A program made the position numbers and the translations under genes. Shown one piece after another: positions 33,426 to 48,376 of a stretch of DNA of 64,000 nt. Origin of the DNA: Labia minor (lineage: Eukaryota > Arthropoda > Insecta > Dermaptera > Spongiphoridae); the NCBI GenBank assembly GCA_963082975.1, contig OY720348.1, positions 58,255,461-58,319,460 of the forward strand, in the 5' to 3' direction. The notes under the pieces were generated by a model, which was not told where the DNA came from, ran no database searches, and worked only from the letters and a program-made list of their open reading frames with translations. Numbering within the stretch: the stretch's first letter is position 1; every line of letters begins with the position of its first letter.

Positions 33426-35393
33426 TTACTTTTTTATTTTCCATATGTTGACCTGTAAATAAGAAACAACGATTAATTTATGATTAGTTTTAAATTTGAT
33501 AAAATTAAACAAAATATAATTCACAATAATTTCTGTAATGATTTTCAACTTCAATTAATACTAAGAAAAATGGAATAATAAAATTTCGATAAAATTACTT
33601 ACACATTTTTCTGTGCCACCAAATGCAAAATATTCACCGTTCTGTGAAAATGCTACTGAATTAACAGTACCTTTTATACTATTTGTAATAGCATTTAGTG
33701 ATATACCTTTTGATACATCCATTAACTGAAAATGCGTTATACATCATTACGTTTTAGTACTAAATTTCCCTAAATTTCAATTATAATGACTAAATAAATA
33801 AAATATTATAACCAATACATTTGATATAAATTTATTTAAATCCTTTATTGAAATCAATATTGAATAAAATTAACCGAATAATTTGATTCACTTAAAACAA
33901 TTTTGATTTAATTTTTTCAAGCAAATAATAGAAAATCTTTTTAGATAATGAAAAATAAATACCATCACATCTGATTCTAATCCAATGGCAATATAATGTT
34001 GATTCGGATGAAAAGCGATCGAATTTATTGGATGTTGAGAGACTTTAATTGAATGTATCTTGTTATTTCTTAAGTGTAATAGTGACAAGTTCCCTTCCTT
34101 GGTTCCAAATATAAAATAATTATTCGAGGGATCGAATATGATTGAAACTGGAATGCCTTGAATAAAAAATAAAATATTCATATTTTAATGAGAAGATATT
34201 TTTGAAGATAAATATGTTGAAATATTCTATTTATTTCTTACCCTCGGAAGAAGTGTAGGAATAGAAACATTCCCTCTCATTACTATCAACTAATTTGATA
34301 GTTCCATCGTCAGAACAGGAGGCTATGATGTTGCCGTTGGGAGAAAAGATTGCACAATTGATCCAATCTGTATGAATAGATAATGATCCAACAAATTTTT
34401 TTTGAGGTATGGACCAAATGTTTATTTTATCTATTGATATATATAATATTATTTACATATCAATATATTCTGACTCAAAATACTTTTTAAAAAAAGTGTC
34501 TAAAATTTTATAGAATTTCAGAATAGAATTTTTTTCTATTCATATGTATAGAAAATTATACTAAGCATGAATATTAAAAATAAATAAAATAAAAAAAAAT
34601 AATTATATTTAGAGATTTATAAATAATAATTACCAGAGATGAGTTGTGTGTCGTCGGGAGAAAAACACACACTTTTTACGATATTAGTGTGTCCATTTAA
34701 GCTTGAAGACTCCATAAAAAAATTAGTATTATTATTCCACTTGGACCAAAGTCGAACGCTTGTATCCGAAGAGGCAGATGCTATCAAATTGCCTGAATTT
34801 GAAAAGGTAACATCATTTATGGCGTTTTTATGGCCAAGTAATCTGAAAACATTTTTTAAATTAGAAATTATATTTATTTTTGTCTCATAATAGTCACTGC
34901 CACTTTTATTAATTACTCAATATATATTATAATATCCATTTGATAATTATATTACTATTTTAGTCGATTCAGAGAGGTAGATATAATCTTTACAATCATC
35001 TCATTTATTTTCAATCTATAAATGTTGTGTTAAATTTTATTTTTAAACTGTCAAGAATCATACTATAAGAAAATTAACAAGAGAATAGATATTGCTCGAG
35101 TATTATTTAGAAAATAGAGATTTAGATTTAAAAAATTCAATTCCTATTCTCCATTTTATTTAAAGAATAATTTTTTTTTTCTATGATTTCTAAGCATTCA
35201 ATTATTATAAATTATTTAGAATAAATCATAGTAATTATTTATACCTTGTAGTTCTAGATAAATTATTTAAATCCCAGAGCAACAAATTAGGACCCAGGCT
35301 AGAAGATATAATTTGATTAGAATCTGGCGAAAAATTTAATTTAGTTATCGGTGAATCATGTTTTATTAAAATAGAAGCCAATTCTAAATCCAT
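33426..35393 (-). CDS. POC1: POC1-B, unit 2
   Basis: Exons 35245-35393, 34634-34842, 34242-34430, 33963-34156, 33603-33725 and 33426-33452 on the minus strand, with the same missing intron 2 acceptor and cryptic AG as unit 1. In this copy only, the structural Asp of blade 5 (LLDLR) is His (LLHLR), a change at the WD-dipeptide position. Confidence 0.67.
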
Positions 35394-35851
35394 TGCTAAA
35401 AATTAGCAATTTATCTATAATTTAGAAATTATAAAATAATCAGTTAAATATTGAATCTTTAACTGTCCTAACAAATGAACGAAATTATTATACCGCGTAA
35501 AATAGTTTGTTAAAAATATGACTTTGTATTTATTACAATGATGAAAAAAAAAGAAACATCATTTTCAACTGCTATATATAAAATATATAATAATATATTC
35601 AAATATTTATATGTTTACGAATATTTCAATAAAATTAATATTTAAAAATGAATATTTTCCAAAAAAAACAAAAAAAAATAATATCTAGTAAAGCGGATCT
35701 AATGGTGTTAATTTTAAATAAATACGATTGATTATTTCTCGTTAAAGAGAATCATGATAAAGAAAGTAACCTGAAAGAGAGATTAAACTAGGCTAGATAT
35801 AAAAATATAAATATAAAAAATTTTTATAAAATAACGTTTTTCCAATGGACG
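35394..35851. promoter_or_regulatory. POC1-B upstream arm, unit 2
   Basis: Equivalent to 17313-17770; about the first 300 bp mirror the POC1-A upstream region. No definite motif. Confidence 0.4.
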
Positions 35852-36361
35852 AAAAAGAATAAAATAATTTTTCTATAAGCCTGACAAAGTTAATGGATGA
35901 ATTGCTTCATATTCAATGAAAAACTTTGGGCGGATTTAGTTTAATTTATTTATATGAACAATCAAGTCAAACTTTTGTAATAATAAATATTTTATTAAAC
36001 ACATAAAATGAGAAATTTTTTTATTATGCAATAAAATTGATAGTTTAAAAGCTAAGAAATTAATCTTTTATTTTCCACTGTAATATACTTATATCAAAAT
36101 ATGTATCAAAATTTAAAAGAATTTTTATTAAATTTACATATTATCAATCAAATCCAAAATGGTTGATTAAGTTTGAAGAAATAGTGTTACTTGTTAATTA
36201 AGTGTTTTAGTGTGGTATCTATCTTAGTATATAGATGAATTATAGCTCTATAAAGAAAGTTAATTGCATAGAACTAAATGCGCCCAACGTTTTTCGTTGA
36301 ATATTAAGCATTTCATCCATAAACTTTGTCAGGCTTATAGAAAATTTATTTTATACTTTTT
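35852..36361. mobile_element. 510-bp MITE, unit 2
   Basis: Same 90 bp inverted ends as unit 1. Confidence 0.75.
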
Positions 36362-37077
36362 AGTTCAATTTTAATATGATATATTTATTTAATATAACAA
36401 GAGAAATAGAAAAAGATGAAGTTATACGAAAATTTACACAAATTGAATAAAACAAAAAAACATATCAATCTTCAAAAATTGATTTTATGCATTTAAGTTA
36501 AGTAAATGTTATTATTGAATCATAATTATTATATTATATTTATAAAAAAATAATTTTTATTAATATGAGATTTTATAAATCTATATATATTATATATATA
36601 TGTAAAATTGGAAAGTCTTTGTAGTTTACGGCGGAATAAAAAGCGAGTTCCTAGAAAATTAGGTTTAATTTATTATTATTATTATATACAATTAAAAACT
36701 ATTTACATATGCAGTTTATTTACCTAGAAAATTAGGTAATCGAATCGTTAATCCTTAACTCGTTCTATTTACAAATGATCTATATACAAGTGTTTCACAC
36801 GCATGCAATATCTATTTACGGGTTTTCATCAATTCGCGCGATGCTCCTTTTCATATTTCTTCACGTTCATGAAGTGGCGCTACTTTCCAGTCTGTTACCG
36901 GCTATTTCAAATTTACATATATATATAAATATATACATTAATATATATACATAAATGAATATTTTATAAATATATATATCTTTATTGTCTTCATAAAATA
37001 AGGGTATTTTCTATTGTTTTGTTTCCTTTCTATCGGGGACATATACAATATATAAAAAAAAGATATTTATTCTATAC
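36362..37077. other. Head-to-head interval, central part, unit 2
   Basis: Equivalent to 18281-18996, including the uncharacterised block at about 36611-36916. Confidence 0.5.
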
Positions 37078-37477
37078 CAGAGGTTCATAAATTGTGAACC
37101 CCTGGGGTCCGCGAAGCCTTTACTGGGGGTCCGCAAAGCCATCGTACAGGTGCACGAGTAAATGATGAGTCAGTTAAAACTTTATTTAATATAAAAGGAG
37201 CGATGGCATGGCTTTGTGAGAGGAAACAGAGATCAAATACCCAAATTCAACGAAATGTGCAAGAAAACTATTGCTACCGTTTCCATCTTCATATTTAGCT
37301 GAATTATCTTTCTTCAATATTATAATTTCTAATAAAATGTGATCTACAATATGCAAAAAAATCACCAATCACTGTTAGAAATATTCATCATATATCCTTG
37401 TTCTTATGAGATCGTAAGCCAGAAATTATATATAACTGATAAAATGACGTAAAGTACCTAAAGTTGGGATGGGGTTT
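37078..37477. mobile_element. Truncated non-autonomous hAT, unit 2
   Basis: Same fragment as in unit 1, with a few point changes in the GGGGTCCG block. Confidence 0.78.
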
Positions 37478-37852
37478 AGAATTAGAAAATTGATAATACA
37501 TTATAAAAATATTAAGCTAAGTTGCATAAAATGGAAGTTAGGTTACAAATGTTGAAGTTAAATGTTTACAAAATAAAATATTAAAACAAGGGTGGAAGTG
37601 GTGGAAAAATAACGCACAGAGATTCGTATTGAATCCTATAGAATAAGAGGCAGGGCCTTCGGCCAACCCAGAGGTTCCCATTCTTTTTTGGTTCTCGGCT
37701 CCCTAAATAATCGGATTTTTTACAAGGCTCCCTTAATACATCAGAATTTTATATAATTTTTTACTTGAAAAATTGGAAAACTTTCCTTTTTTAAAAGCGA
37801 TTACCCATTTATATTTATAAAATATACATTTATGTATATATATTAATGTAAA

Positions 37853-37893
<41 letters not shown>

Positions 37894-38369
37894 TTATAAA
37901 ATCTCATATTAATAAAAATTATTTTTTTATAAATATAATATAATAATTAATATTCAATAATAACATTTACTTAACATAAATGGATAAAATCAATTATTGG
38001 AAGATTAATATATTTTTTTGTTTTATTCAATTTGTAAATTTTCGTATAACTTCATCTTTTCTATTTCTCTTCTTTACTAGATATTATTTTTTTGTTTTTT
38101 TGGGAAAATATTCATTTTTAAATATTAATTTTATTGAAATATTCATAAACATATAAATATTTGAATATATTATTATATATTTTATATATAGCAGTTGAAA
38201 ATGATGTTTCTTTTTTTTTCATCATTGTAATAAATACAAAGTCATATTTTTAACAAAGTATTTTACGCGGTATAATAATTTCGTTCATTTGGTAGGACAG
38301 TTAAAGTTTCAATATTTAACTGATTAGTTAATAATTTCTAAATTATAGATAAATTGCTAATTTTTAGCA
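37478..38369. other. Inverted MITE copy and POC1-A upstream arm, unit 3 side
   Basis: Equivalent to 19397-20289. The last ~110 bp before the start codon carry several differences from the other copies (for example TTTGGTAGGACAG and GATTAGTTAATAATTT), continuous with the divergent exon 1. Confidence 0.55.
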
Positions 38370-41216
38370 ATGGATTTAGAATTGGCTTCCATTTTGATAA
38401 AACATGATTCATCGATATCAAAAATAAATTTTGGACCAGATTCTAATCAAATTATATCTTCTAGCCTGGGTCCTAATTTGTTGCTCTGGGATTTAAATAA
38501 TTTATCCAGAGCTCAAAGGTATAAATAATTACTATGATTTATTCTAAATAATTTATAATAATTGAATGCTTAGAAATCATAGAAAAAAAAAATTATTCTT
38601 TAAATAAAATGGAGAATAGGAATTGAATTTTTTAAATCTAAATCTCTATTTTCTAAATAATACTCGAGCAATATCTATTCTCTTGTTAATTTTCTTATAG
38701 TATGATTCTTGACAGTTTAAAAATAAAATTTAACACAACATTTATAGATTGAAAATAAATGAGATGATTGTAAAGATTATATCTACCTCTCTGAATCGAC
38801 TAAAATAGTAATATAATTATCAAATGGATATTATAATATATATTGAGTAATTAATAAAAGTGGCAGTGACTATTATGAGACAAAAATAAATATAATTTCT
38901 AATTTAAAAAATGTTTTCAGATTACTTGGCCATAAAAACGCCATAAATGATGTTACCTTTTCAAATTCAGGCAATTTGATAGCATCTGCCTCTTCGGATA
39001 CAAGCGTTCGACTTTGGTCCAAGTGCAATAATAACACAAATTTTTTTGAGTCTTCAAGCTTAAATTGTCACACTAATATCGTGAAAAGTGTGTGTTTTTC
39101 TCCCGACGACACACAACTCATCTCTGGTAATTATTATTTATAAATCTCTAAATATAATTATTTTTTTTTATTTTATTTATTTTTAATATTCATGCTTAGT
39201 ATAATTTTCTATACATATGAATAGAAAAAAATTCTATTCTGAAATTCTATAAAATTTTAGACACTTTTTTAAAAAGTATTTTGAGTCAGAATATATTGAT
39301 ATGTAAATAATATTATATATAAATACATATACCGATTAAAAAACACTTTAAATTAATCGAATTGTAGATCATTATTTCATAGTGAGTTTAAATAATTTTC
39401 TATTTTGCAGCATCAATAGATAAAATAAACATTTGGTCCATACCTCAAAAAAAATTTGTTGGATCATTATCTATTCATACAGATTGGATCAATTGTGCAA
39501 TCTTTTCTCCCAACGGCAACATCATAGCCTCCTGTTCTGACGATGGAACTATCAAATTGATTGATAGTAATGAGAGGGAATGCTTCTATTCCTACACATC
39601 TTCCGAGGGTAAGAAATAAATAGAATATTTCAACATATTTATCTTCAAAAATATCTTCTCATTAAAATATGAATATTTTATTTTTTATTCAAGGCATTCC
39701 AGTTTCAATCATATTCGATCCTTCGAATAATTATTTAGTATTTGGAACCAAGGAAGCGAACTTGTCAATGTTAGACTTAAGAAAAAAGGAGATTTTACAA
39801 TCTCATGATTTAAATAGGAATTATGGGTCTTATAATCCAATAAATTCGATCGCTTATGATCCGAATCAACAGTGCCATATTGCCATTGGATTAGAATCAG
39901 AAGTGATGGTATTTATTTTTCATTATCTATAAATATTTACTATAATTTGCTGGAAGAAATTAAATCAAAATTGTTTTAATTGAATCAAATTATTGGGTTA
40001 ATTTTATTCAATATTGATTTCAAAAAGGATTTAAATAAATTTATATCTAATATACACCTATACTAGAATATAGTATTTCCTTTACCCGTAAATTTTAAAA
40101 CTTAATAATTATTATTTTATTGTGTCATTAATAAATTGTGCACTCTTGGCCGGAGTGCTTGAATTATATTTAAAACAATAATGTGACAACATTCATGAAG
40201 ACAAATCAAAACATATATAAAATAAATAACTAAAGTCATACTGAGTTTGATGACATTTTTCTACCTTCAAATTAATATAAAAACTGATTTTTTTGTGATA
40301 CATTAAAAAGATGGATGCCAATATCATAGATACTCCGCTGATCATTTTAATATTCTGCACTCCTACTTTGCCTATTAAATTAAAACTAGGATTCTATTAT
40401 TTAAATATCCAGAAATATTTCCTTCTTCTTCGCTGCTTCCGTTAACATAAATTTTCGCATAATTCACTCTTCAGGAAATCAGAAATCGATATAAGCATCG
40501 CAAATGAAAACTACCTCTAAATGTGTAAACTGCTTAGGGGGGCACCAAACTTTCTAATAAATATAGCCAATATTTATCAAGGAAAAAACTTTCTTTCTGT
40601 TCTATTAATATTTTGAGACATAATTTCGGATATCTCAAGCAAGCAAACATTTTTACATAGCATTGTAAGTATATTTAGTGAAAGTGTGGTACGACTTACC
40701 TCCATTCTAACAGTCACATCAGGTATTGGGGGGGGGGGTTGTAATATTTTATTTATTTAGTCATTATAATTGAAATTTAGGGGTAATGATTGATTTCATC
40801 TTCTCTGAGCAGTATATTTTTCCAGACGTGGAGTACACCTTGTATCTTATTGAACTTCTATAACACTTTTTTTTATTAATTTAAGGACTAAAACGTAATG
40901 ATGTTTATCACATTTTCAGATAATGGATTTATCAAAAGGTTGTATACTAAACTCTATAACTAATGTTAAAGGTTCTGTTAATTCAGTAGCATTTTCACAG
41001 AACGGTGAATATTTTGCATTTGGTGGCACAGAAAAATGTGTAAGTAATTTTATCGAAATTATATTATTCCATTTTTCTTAGTATTAATTGAAGTTGAAAA
41101 TCATTACAGAAATTATTGTGAATTATATTTTGTTTAATTTTATCAAATTTAAAACTAATCATAAATTAATCGTTGTTTCTTATTTACAGGTCAACATTTC
41201 GAAAATAAAAAATTAA
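38370..41216 (+). CDS. POC1: POC1-A, unit 3, divergent exon 1
   Basis: Exons 38370-38518, 38921-39126, 39411-39608, 39694-39908, 40920-41039 and 41190-41216. All reading frames and splice sites are kept. Exon 1 has a dense cluster of substitutions (ILIKHDSSISKINFGPDSN in place of ILLKHDSPITKLNFSPDSN, and SRAQR in place of SRTTR), whereas later exons are nearly identical to other copies; exon 5 has Ile for Leu in GCILN. Confidence 0.8.
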
Positions 41217-41224
41217 TTACCTTC

Positions 41225-44192
41225 TCTACAAGCAGTGGCGCAACCAGGATTTGATCCTGGGGGGGGTTTTGACTAGCCGCTCCACCTTCCTATGCCCCCC
41301 CCCCCGGGCTCTCTCAAAGACAAATTTTCATTAAGATTTTTTTTTTATATTAAATATTTAAAAAAGTTTTGTAAATGAAACACTGATTTTACAAAATCTG
41401 GCAATAAAATTTAATTTTGTATTTTATTTACTCGTATTCACAGTTTTAGAAAGAAAATATTTTTTTTCCAGCTATAAGTAAATCATTTTAGCTTTCCTCA
41501 TGAAATAAGGATAGCTTATACGATGATCGGAAAATTTTGAAAATTTTTGCTCCGAGATTCTTCGAGAATTCCACTTTTCAAACGGTTCTGAATCCAAAAC
41601 TCCAAAAAAAAATTTTTTGAACCGGCTTGTTACCGAGATTACGTCTAAACAAAATGAGATATTGTCTTGAAATTTGATATTTAGATGTTTTTTTTTTGGG
41701 AATGATGGACGGGGATTGGATTGTTTTTGGACAAGATCGGACCATAAGTAAGGGTAGTTTAAAGAGGTGTCAAAGCACATTTTATTGATTTTCTCAATAA
41801 ATACCGATTTTTATGAGAATTATCATACTATCGTATTAAATTTATAGGGAATCGAATTTACTAAAAGTTTCATTATATTCATTTTTACCTAAACTTAATA
41901 ATAAAGGAGTTATTTATAAAAAACTACTTAGAGATTTCGAAAGCTTTTCGTCCGCCCGTAGTGGCAGGATATTTTGAAAGAAATCATGTAAAAATCCCTA
42001 AGAAAAAATCCCTAAATAAAAAATTTCCCTAATTTTTTTTACTTATTTAATAATGAATAGCCGAAGAGACTTAAATGAGGTAGTTGGTGTCATCCCATCT
42101 GTTCCATCTGGTTTTTTAGCGTCCCATTTTTCATGGTTTGCCTTCATTATAGTCAGAAGCTTATCATGCGAGTCGCTGAATCGTTTCCTTGGTGAACCAG
42201 GCTTCTTACCACGAACTTCACGACAGATTTCCAAAGAGATAAGGTTATGCTCAATATGGATTTGCTTAATCAGGTTCCATACTGATGTCTTGTAACCTCC
42301 TAAGCGTGAACGAAGAGCATTGTTGTAACTTTCCAATGCATTGTTTGTTCGAGGCAAACCCATCAAAGTGGCATCGGAGATGTTCCAATGTTCCAATGTC
42401 GAATTCGGGGTCATAAAAGCCAGCCAAAAATTCTTCACCTAGCCAAGTGCGCTCGAAGTAAGAAAAAAGATCACGAAGTTTTACCCTGTTGGTCGTCCAG
42501 ATAATGCTTGGTGGCTACAATGACTTTTGATGGTGGTACCAAAACCAAAGCTGCAAGAGTTCGTAAATGAGTGGAGTTGTCAGGATTATCTATATCATTA
42601 TAGAGCTTCAAAACTTCTGGCATTGATTTGATGTTTCTATAAATGCATTGAGCAAAATGAAAAAGACAACCTCTGATGATAGTAAATTTCACAAATTGCG
42701 TTATATATTTCCTGGTGAAATATACGGTGCAAATGGTGTATGTTGTATTTGGAATCATTAAGCTATTAAAACGTATGATAATAAACGGAATTTGAGTAAA
42801 TTCCCTTTATTTTACATACGAATTTTTTTGGAAAAATCACGTGTGTGGGTCCTATGTATGTATTTTTTGACCTATTTTTCCCTACTTTCGGTCCAGGCCC
42901 GATTACCTCCTTGGGAGGTCGTGTCTCAGGCAACTGGGTGTCATGCTCACCTTGTGATTTAATTTTCTGAGTCACAATTAAAATTAATACAAAAATGAAA
43001 AAAATTGTTTTTAGGGATTTTTTCAGTCAGCGATATTTTTATTTAGGGGTTTTCGCTTTTGGGGATTTTTGACTTTTATGGATTTTTACCGACCGACGAT
43101 AGTAAGGGAGGTATTGTTTTCACACCAAATTTCACATGTGGAGATTTTTACATATCTCCACGAATCATGCATTTTCTAAACAGAAAAAAGTATTTTTAGC
43201 ATGATGTCTGTCCGTCCGTCCGTCCGTCCGTATAGATGTGTACAGCCTGAACGGCTCAACCGATTTTGATGAAATTTGGTATATTTACTTAATGCATCAG
43301 TGGGATGAATTGATCAACTTTTGGTGCAATTCCGGAAACCGGAAGTGGTAGTATTAGCGATCGACGATAGGAAGGAAAGGGTTATTTTCACACCAAAGGA
43401 GATTTTTTTATATATCACCACGAATTATGCACTTTGTATTGGTTTTATCTTCGAGAAAAATCATATTTATTAGTTTTTTCTTGATTTAAAATTATATGAC
43501 GTCATCCAGCCATTCATGACGTCACAGTCTGGTCTTGCATATATATTATAAATAAAATAAAATTAAAAATGTTTATATTTATTATTTATGTATCCATATC
43601 TGTTTTTTATTACATTAATAGATATATTAAAATTATTTGAAATTGTTTCTGTAGCTGGAAATTAATTTATTTCAAACAGTCGGTCGGTTCGGACCTGGCC
43701 ACAGGTCAACTTATTTCCTTTAGAGGGATTTTTACCCGTTTCCATTTTGAAAATATTTGTCTTCGCTTCATAATTTTTATGAAATTAGCAATTAATGTAT
43801 TATTAATAAAAAATATTTAGAATTTGAGTAATATTTTTATTTATTTTATATTTAAATTAAATAATAGTCAAAATGGAAAATTTCACAATCATCTAGTAAT
43901 CTTATATTAAGTCTTTTGTTTTTTATGATTTAGGAGAAATAATAAAAAAAATTTTATTTCTTATATTTAATCCTGTACGAAAAAATAAGCAATTTTTTTT
44001 TGTGTTGAAATTTGTTTAAAATAAAATAAACTTACTTATTATACACTAAGTTATACTTTAAGAATTATTTTTTTTTCTTTTCTATTTGTAATATAGTACA
44101 TAATATACAGCAATTTATATTTTTTTCAATCCTGGGGGGGGGGTGGTTTTAACCACCAAAACCCCCCCCCTGGTTGCGCCACTGTCTACAAG
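41225..44192. mobile_element. Composite element, unit 3
   Basis: Element 41233-44184, same ends and duplications; shorter G and C runs at both ends. Confidence 0.9.
42043..42758 (-). pseudogene. MULE transposase relic, unit 3
   Basis: As in unit 1 with one substitution in the conserved motif (NNALESYNN for NNALEGYNN). Confidence 0.82.
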
Positions 44193-45231
44193 TATTTGAT
44201 TATTAATAAAAACAAAGATTTATATATTACCATTTTCAATATATATATATTTTCTTTTTTCCAATAATATTAATTGTTTACTTTTTTATTAATTATAAGC
44301 ATTATATATTTTTGTTATGTATAAATTGATAAATTGATTATAACTTCGAGATTGTACTTTATTTTAAAACTGCTGTATTCGATCTCTCTCTATTGGATTT
44401 GACTAAACAAACAAACCAACAAATTTTATATCAAAACCCTTCTTTTTCATCAAGTAGAAACAAATAATTAAAACTTTGGTGATTATCAAAGACCATACGT
44501 ATGTTTACTAAGAGTAAGTTTTATTATTAATATGTAATTGTATTTATAAATTTATCAATATCTCATTTTATGCTAAATATTGTCAAATGATACCTATATT
44601 TTAATATTATAATTAAATACTCCAATTTTAAAGTATAATTGAACTCATCTATTTGAATTTAATAGCAAGTTCATTTTCCAAATTTTATACTTTAATTGTA
44701 TATGATGGATTACTTTAAATTGTCATTTAGAAATAGCGCCTAGAATGTCTATTTAAATGGTGATGCTGACAACAGATGGCGGGAGAATATAATTTCTTTT
44801 ATATATCTTAACATAGATTAGAAATTTATAATTTTCCAAAGAAAGTATTCTTGAAATTTTCGGCATTCTACAATTAAATCAAATGAGAATTTAAGTATTT
44901 TTTTATGAATATATTTTTTAATATAAATAAATTGTTTAATAGATGATTTAAATTCAATTTAAATTATATACACGATAAATAAATCAATCCAATATATATT
45001 TCCAAAATAATGCAACGAATTATAATGAAAAATTTATATAGAAAGAGGATATCTTCAAACAAATATTAAAAACCACAATGAAATAAGGCAATAACGAGCA
45101 AAAAAAAAAAAACATCAAAATAACTTTCGACTATATTAATAAATAAAGCATATAATTATATATTAAAAAAGTTATAAAAAATATATTTTTTAGACGTCGC
45201 TTATCCTTGAACACTAGAATGATGACTTCTC

Positions 45232-45265
<34 letters not shown>

Positions 45266-46507
45266 ATGTTGCTATTGTTATATGGTAATATTGCTAAATC
45301 TTATTTTCAATCACAGAGTTTCCTTCTGCCTACTTGAAAGATCTCATAACTGGCAACATGGGTACATTATATTGACCATTAAAATAGGCGTAATGCCTAC
45401 ATCTAATGAGAATTTAAGAAAGCCACTTTAGTAACCGGTCCTTCAAGCAACCTTCCACTACAACTATAACTACTTGGTTCACCGAGCCACCGCTCAGTCA
45501 ATAAAAAAATGCTTCATTATTATCGGGTTTGGCTGATATTATTAATATCTGATTCACTGAATCGCCATTCAAATAATTTAAAAGAATATGAATTTAAAAA
45601 TATTGGTCATAAAACATACACCACTTTAACGTGCGTATTAATACACTGGAGGCTAGAATACAATGATCTTAAAAAATTATTTATTTATAGAAAAAACTGA
45701 CATTTCAGCTATGCTAATATTATGCTTGCGGTCGCTTGGTCATTAAATAAAAATTATTCCTTATTATTGGGTTTAGCTGGTAATATTAATACCTGATACA
45801 CCGAATCGCCATTTAAATGATTTAAATTTAAAAGTGCATAACTTAAAAAATAATAGTAATAAAACATACAGCCCTTAAACGCAGTGGCGGATTAAGTTGA
45901 TTGGGGGCCCCGGGCAGTAAAATTGAAATGGGCCCTCTGTTATTTACAATTATAATTGAAAGACAAATTTTGATTATATTATAATTTAGGCTGTTTTATA
46001 CTTACATATATAGTATTTATGTAAAAAATACATAATTTTTACTGTCGTCGCCAAGACCCAAAATTGATTATTTCACTTAAGTTAGTCGGGGTTCAAACAC
46101 GACCGAATAAAGATCTGTTGATCAATAAAGATAAGTATAAGTATAAGTATAAAACAACCCCTAAATATATCTGTCTCAAGAATAACTTGTTTTATTTAAA
46201 CTCCGATTATCCATAAACTCAACAGTTTTTTTAAATTTTTTTAAGGAAATATTTTTATTTAGGTTTCGGTCGGTCGGTAAAACTGTAATATATCGACAGC
46301 AGCGCCATCTAACAACGATAAGAGTAAAGACACAAGGTTACCGGAAGTCACACACATCTGGTTGCTACTTATCTTAAAGACAAATATTTGGTTTTTATTT
46401 TAATTGTAAATCAAAATTTAAATCGTTTATATCACAGACCATCGCTTTTTATATTACTTATTACCTAGTATATATTTTATTATTGAAATAACATTAATCA
46501 ATTAAAA
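44193..46507. other. Noncoding region before zinc-finger gene, unit 3
   Basis: Same content as 8033-10345; TA microsatellite near 45235-45262. No gene is seen. Confidence 0.6.
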
Positions 46508-47362
46508 ATGGATCTTAATTGCCAAGAAGACACAAAATATCCAATATATATAGGTAATTTTTATTTCTATGGTTTTTTCATCATAAAGTAATGTTAATAG
46601 TCACTAAAATTATGTTTTTTAATAATATATTATTTGTAATGATATTATACCTTAAATAGAATTATAAAATAATTAGATATATAAAAATATAATGATTTAA
46701 AATAACGAAAACAATTCTTTTTTTCAGGACCACTATATCCTTGTGTATATTGTCATACCAATTTTATTAGTGAGGCATTTTTATCGAAACATCTAAAAAA
46801 ATGTTTTCATCAAAAAATATTTTTAATTTTCAAAAATGATGTAAACCTCAAAAAGGATACAAAGAAATATTTAGACGAAAAATTTAAAGAAACTGATTAT
46901 CAAGAAACTGATTCAAAACATACTGAAGATAGGAGTTTTCAATGTAATTATTGTGAAAAGAAATTTAAACAGAGAACATATTTAAATCGACATACCTTAA
47001 TTCATACAGGAGAAAAGCCTTTTGAATGTAATTATTGTGAAAAGAAATTTAATCAAAAATCAAATTTGAGAAAACATTTATTAATTCATACAGGAGAAAA
47101 ATCTTTTGAATGTAATTATTGTAAAAAGAAATTTAATCAAAAATCAAATTTAACAAATCACATTTTAATTCATACAGGAGAAAAACCTTTTGAATGTAAT
47201 TATTGTAAAAAGAAATTTAATCGAAAAAATCATTTAGATATACATTTATTAATTCATACAGGAGAAAAACCTTTTGAATGTAATTATTGTAAAAGGAAAT
47301 TTAATGATAAATCAAATTTGAGAAAACATTTATTAATTCATACAGGAGAGAAACCTTTTTAA
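46508..47362 (+). CDS. C2H2 zinc-finger protein, truncated array (unit 3)
   Basis: Exons 46508-46553 and 46728-47362. One conservative Lys-to-Arg change in the last finger (NYCKRKF); same terminal TAA. Confidence 0.82.
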
Positions 47363-48376
47363 TGTAATTATTTTGAAAATAAATTTATTCAGAAATCACA
47401 TTTAGATAAACATTTATTAATACATAATTTTTGAAAAATAGGTTTAATAATGAAAACAACATTTTCTTTAAACAATATAAGACAAATTATAGTTTAAATC
47501 AATAAAAATCTGATTTATTTAACTTAGTATTTATATTTACTATTTTATTTCCTCTATTAATAAATACATTATTACTAATTATCTATTATATTTAAGAATC
47601 CTATCATTTTATTTATTTATTATTTATTTACACAAATCTAAAATATGTCTATGATTCTTTCATATTACTAATCTATAATTGTAAATAAAAAAAAAACTTT
47701 ATAAAAATCCTTATTTTAATTCTTACGCAAGAAAAGCATTTCGAATTTAATTTAATGACATTTAAATTGTCATTTCCTAATTCATACAGGTAAAAAGTTT
47801 TTTGGAATGAAATTATATAAAAAAATATATTTTAAATAAGAACACAAAAAGAAATTAATGTTTTATGTATCATACTGATTGAAAAAAATGGATGAAAACC
47901 TTTTACTACTTTCAACCAAATACTATGTACCACTCGGGGGTAGAGGGGGCGGAGGCCCCGTCTAAGTGAGAAGAGCAGCTAGTATATATATATTTTCTGT
48001 TTATTTCTATATTTCTATATTTTACATCTAATTTCAAGTTAATTTTTTATTTCAAATCATTAAATACCATTCTCTCTCTATACTATTTCACTATTTAATT
48101 TTGTTATTTTCAATATAAAATAAATCGAAGAATATTATTAATATTATTAATTGAAATTCCTCTGATTTTTCTTTATATCAACATCCTTGGTAATTTTTTT
48201 TCATAATAAAATTATTGTTTTCTTTCTTTTTTTTTTGATTTGAATTAATTTTAAATAATAATAAAAATGAAAATCGGCTAAAACCCCTCCTTTTCCCCGA
48301 TTCATCCCACCCTGGAACCGCAATCATCATTACTTCGGGGTGGGCAGGTAGTCTTGTTACGGACTCTCCTTGCGAG
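47363..48376. other. Decayed fingers and spacer, unit 3
   Basis: Same content as 11201-12215. Confidence 0.6.
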
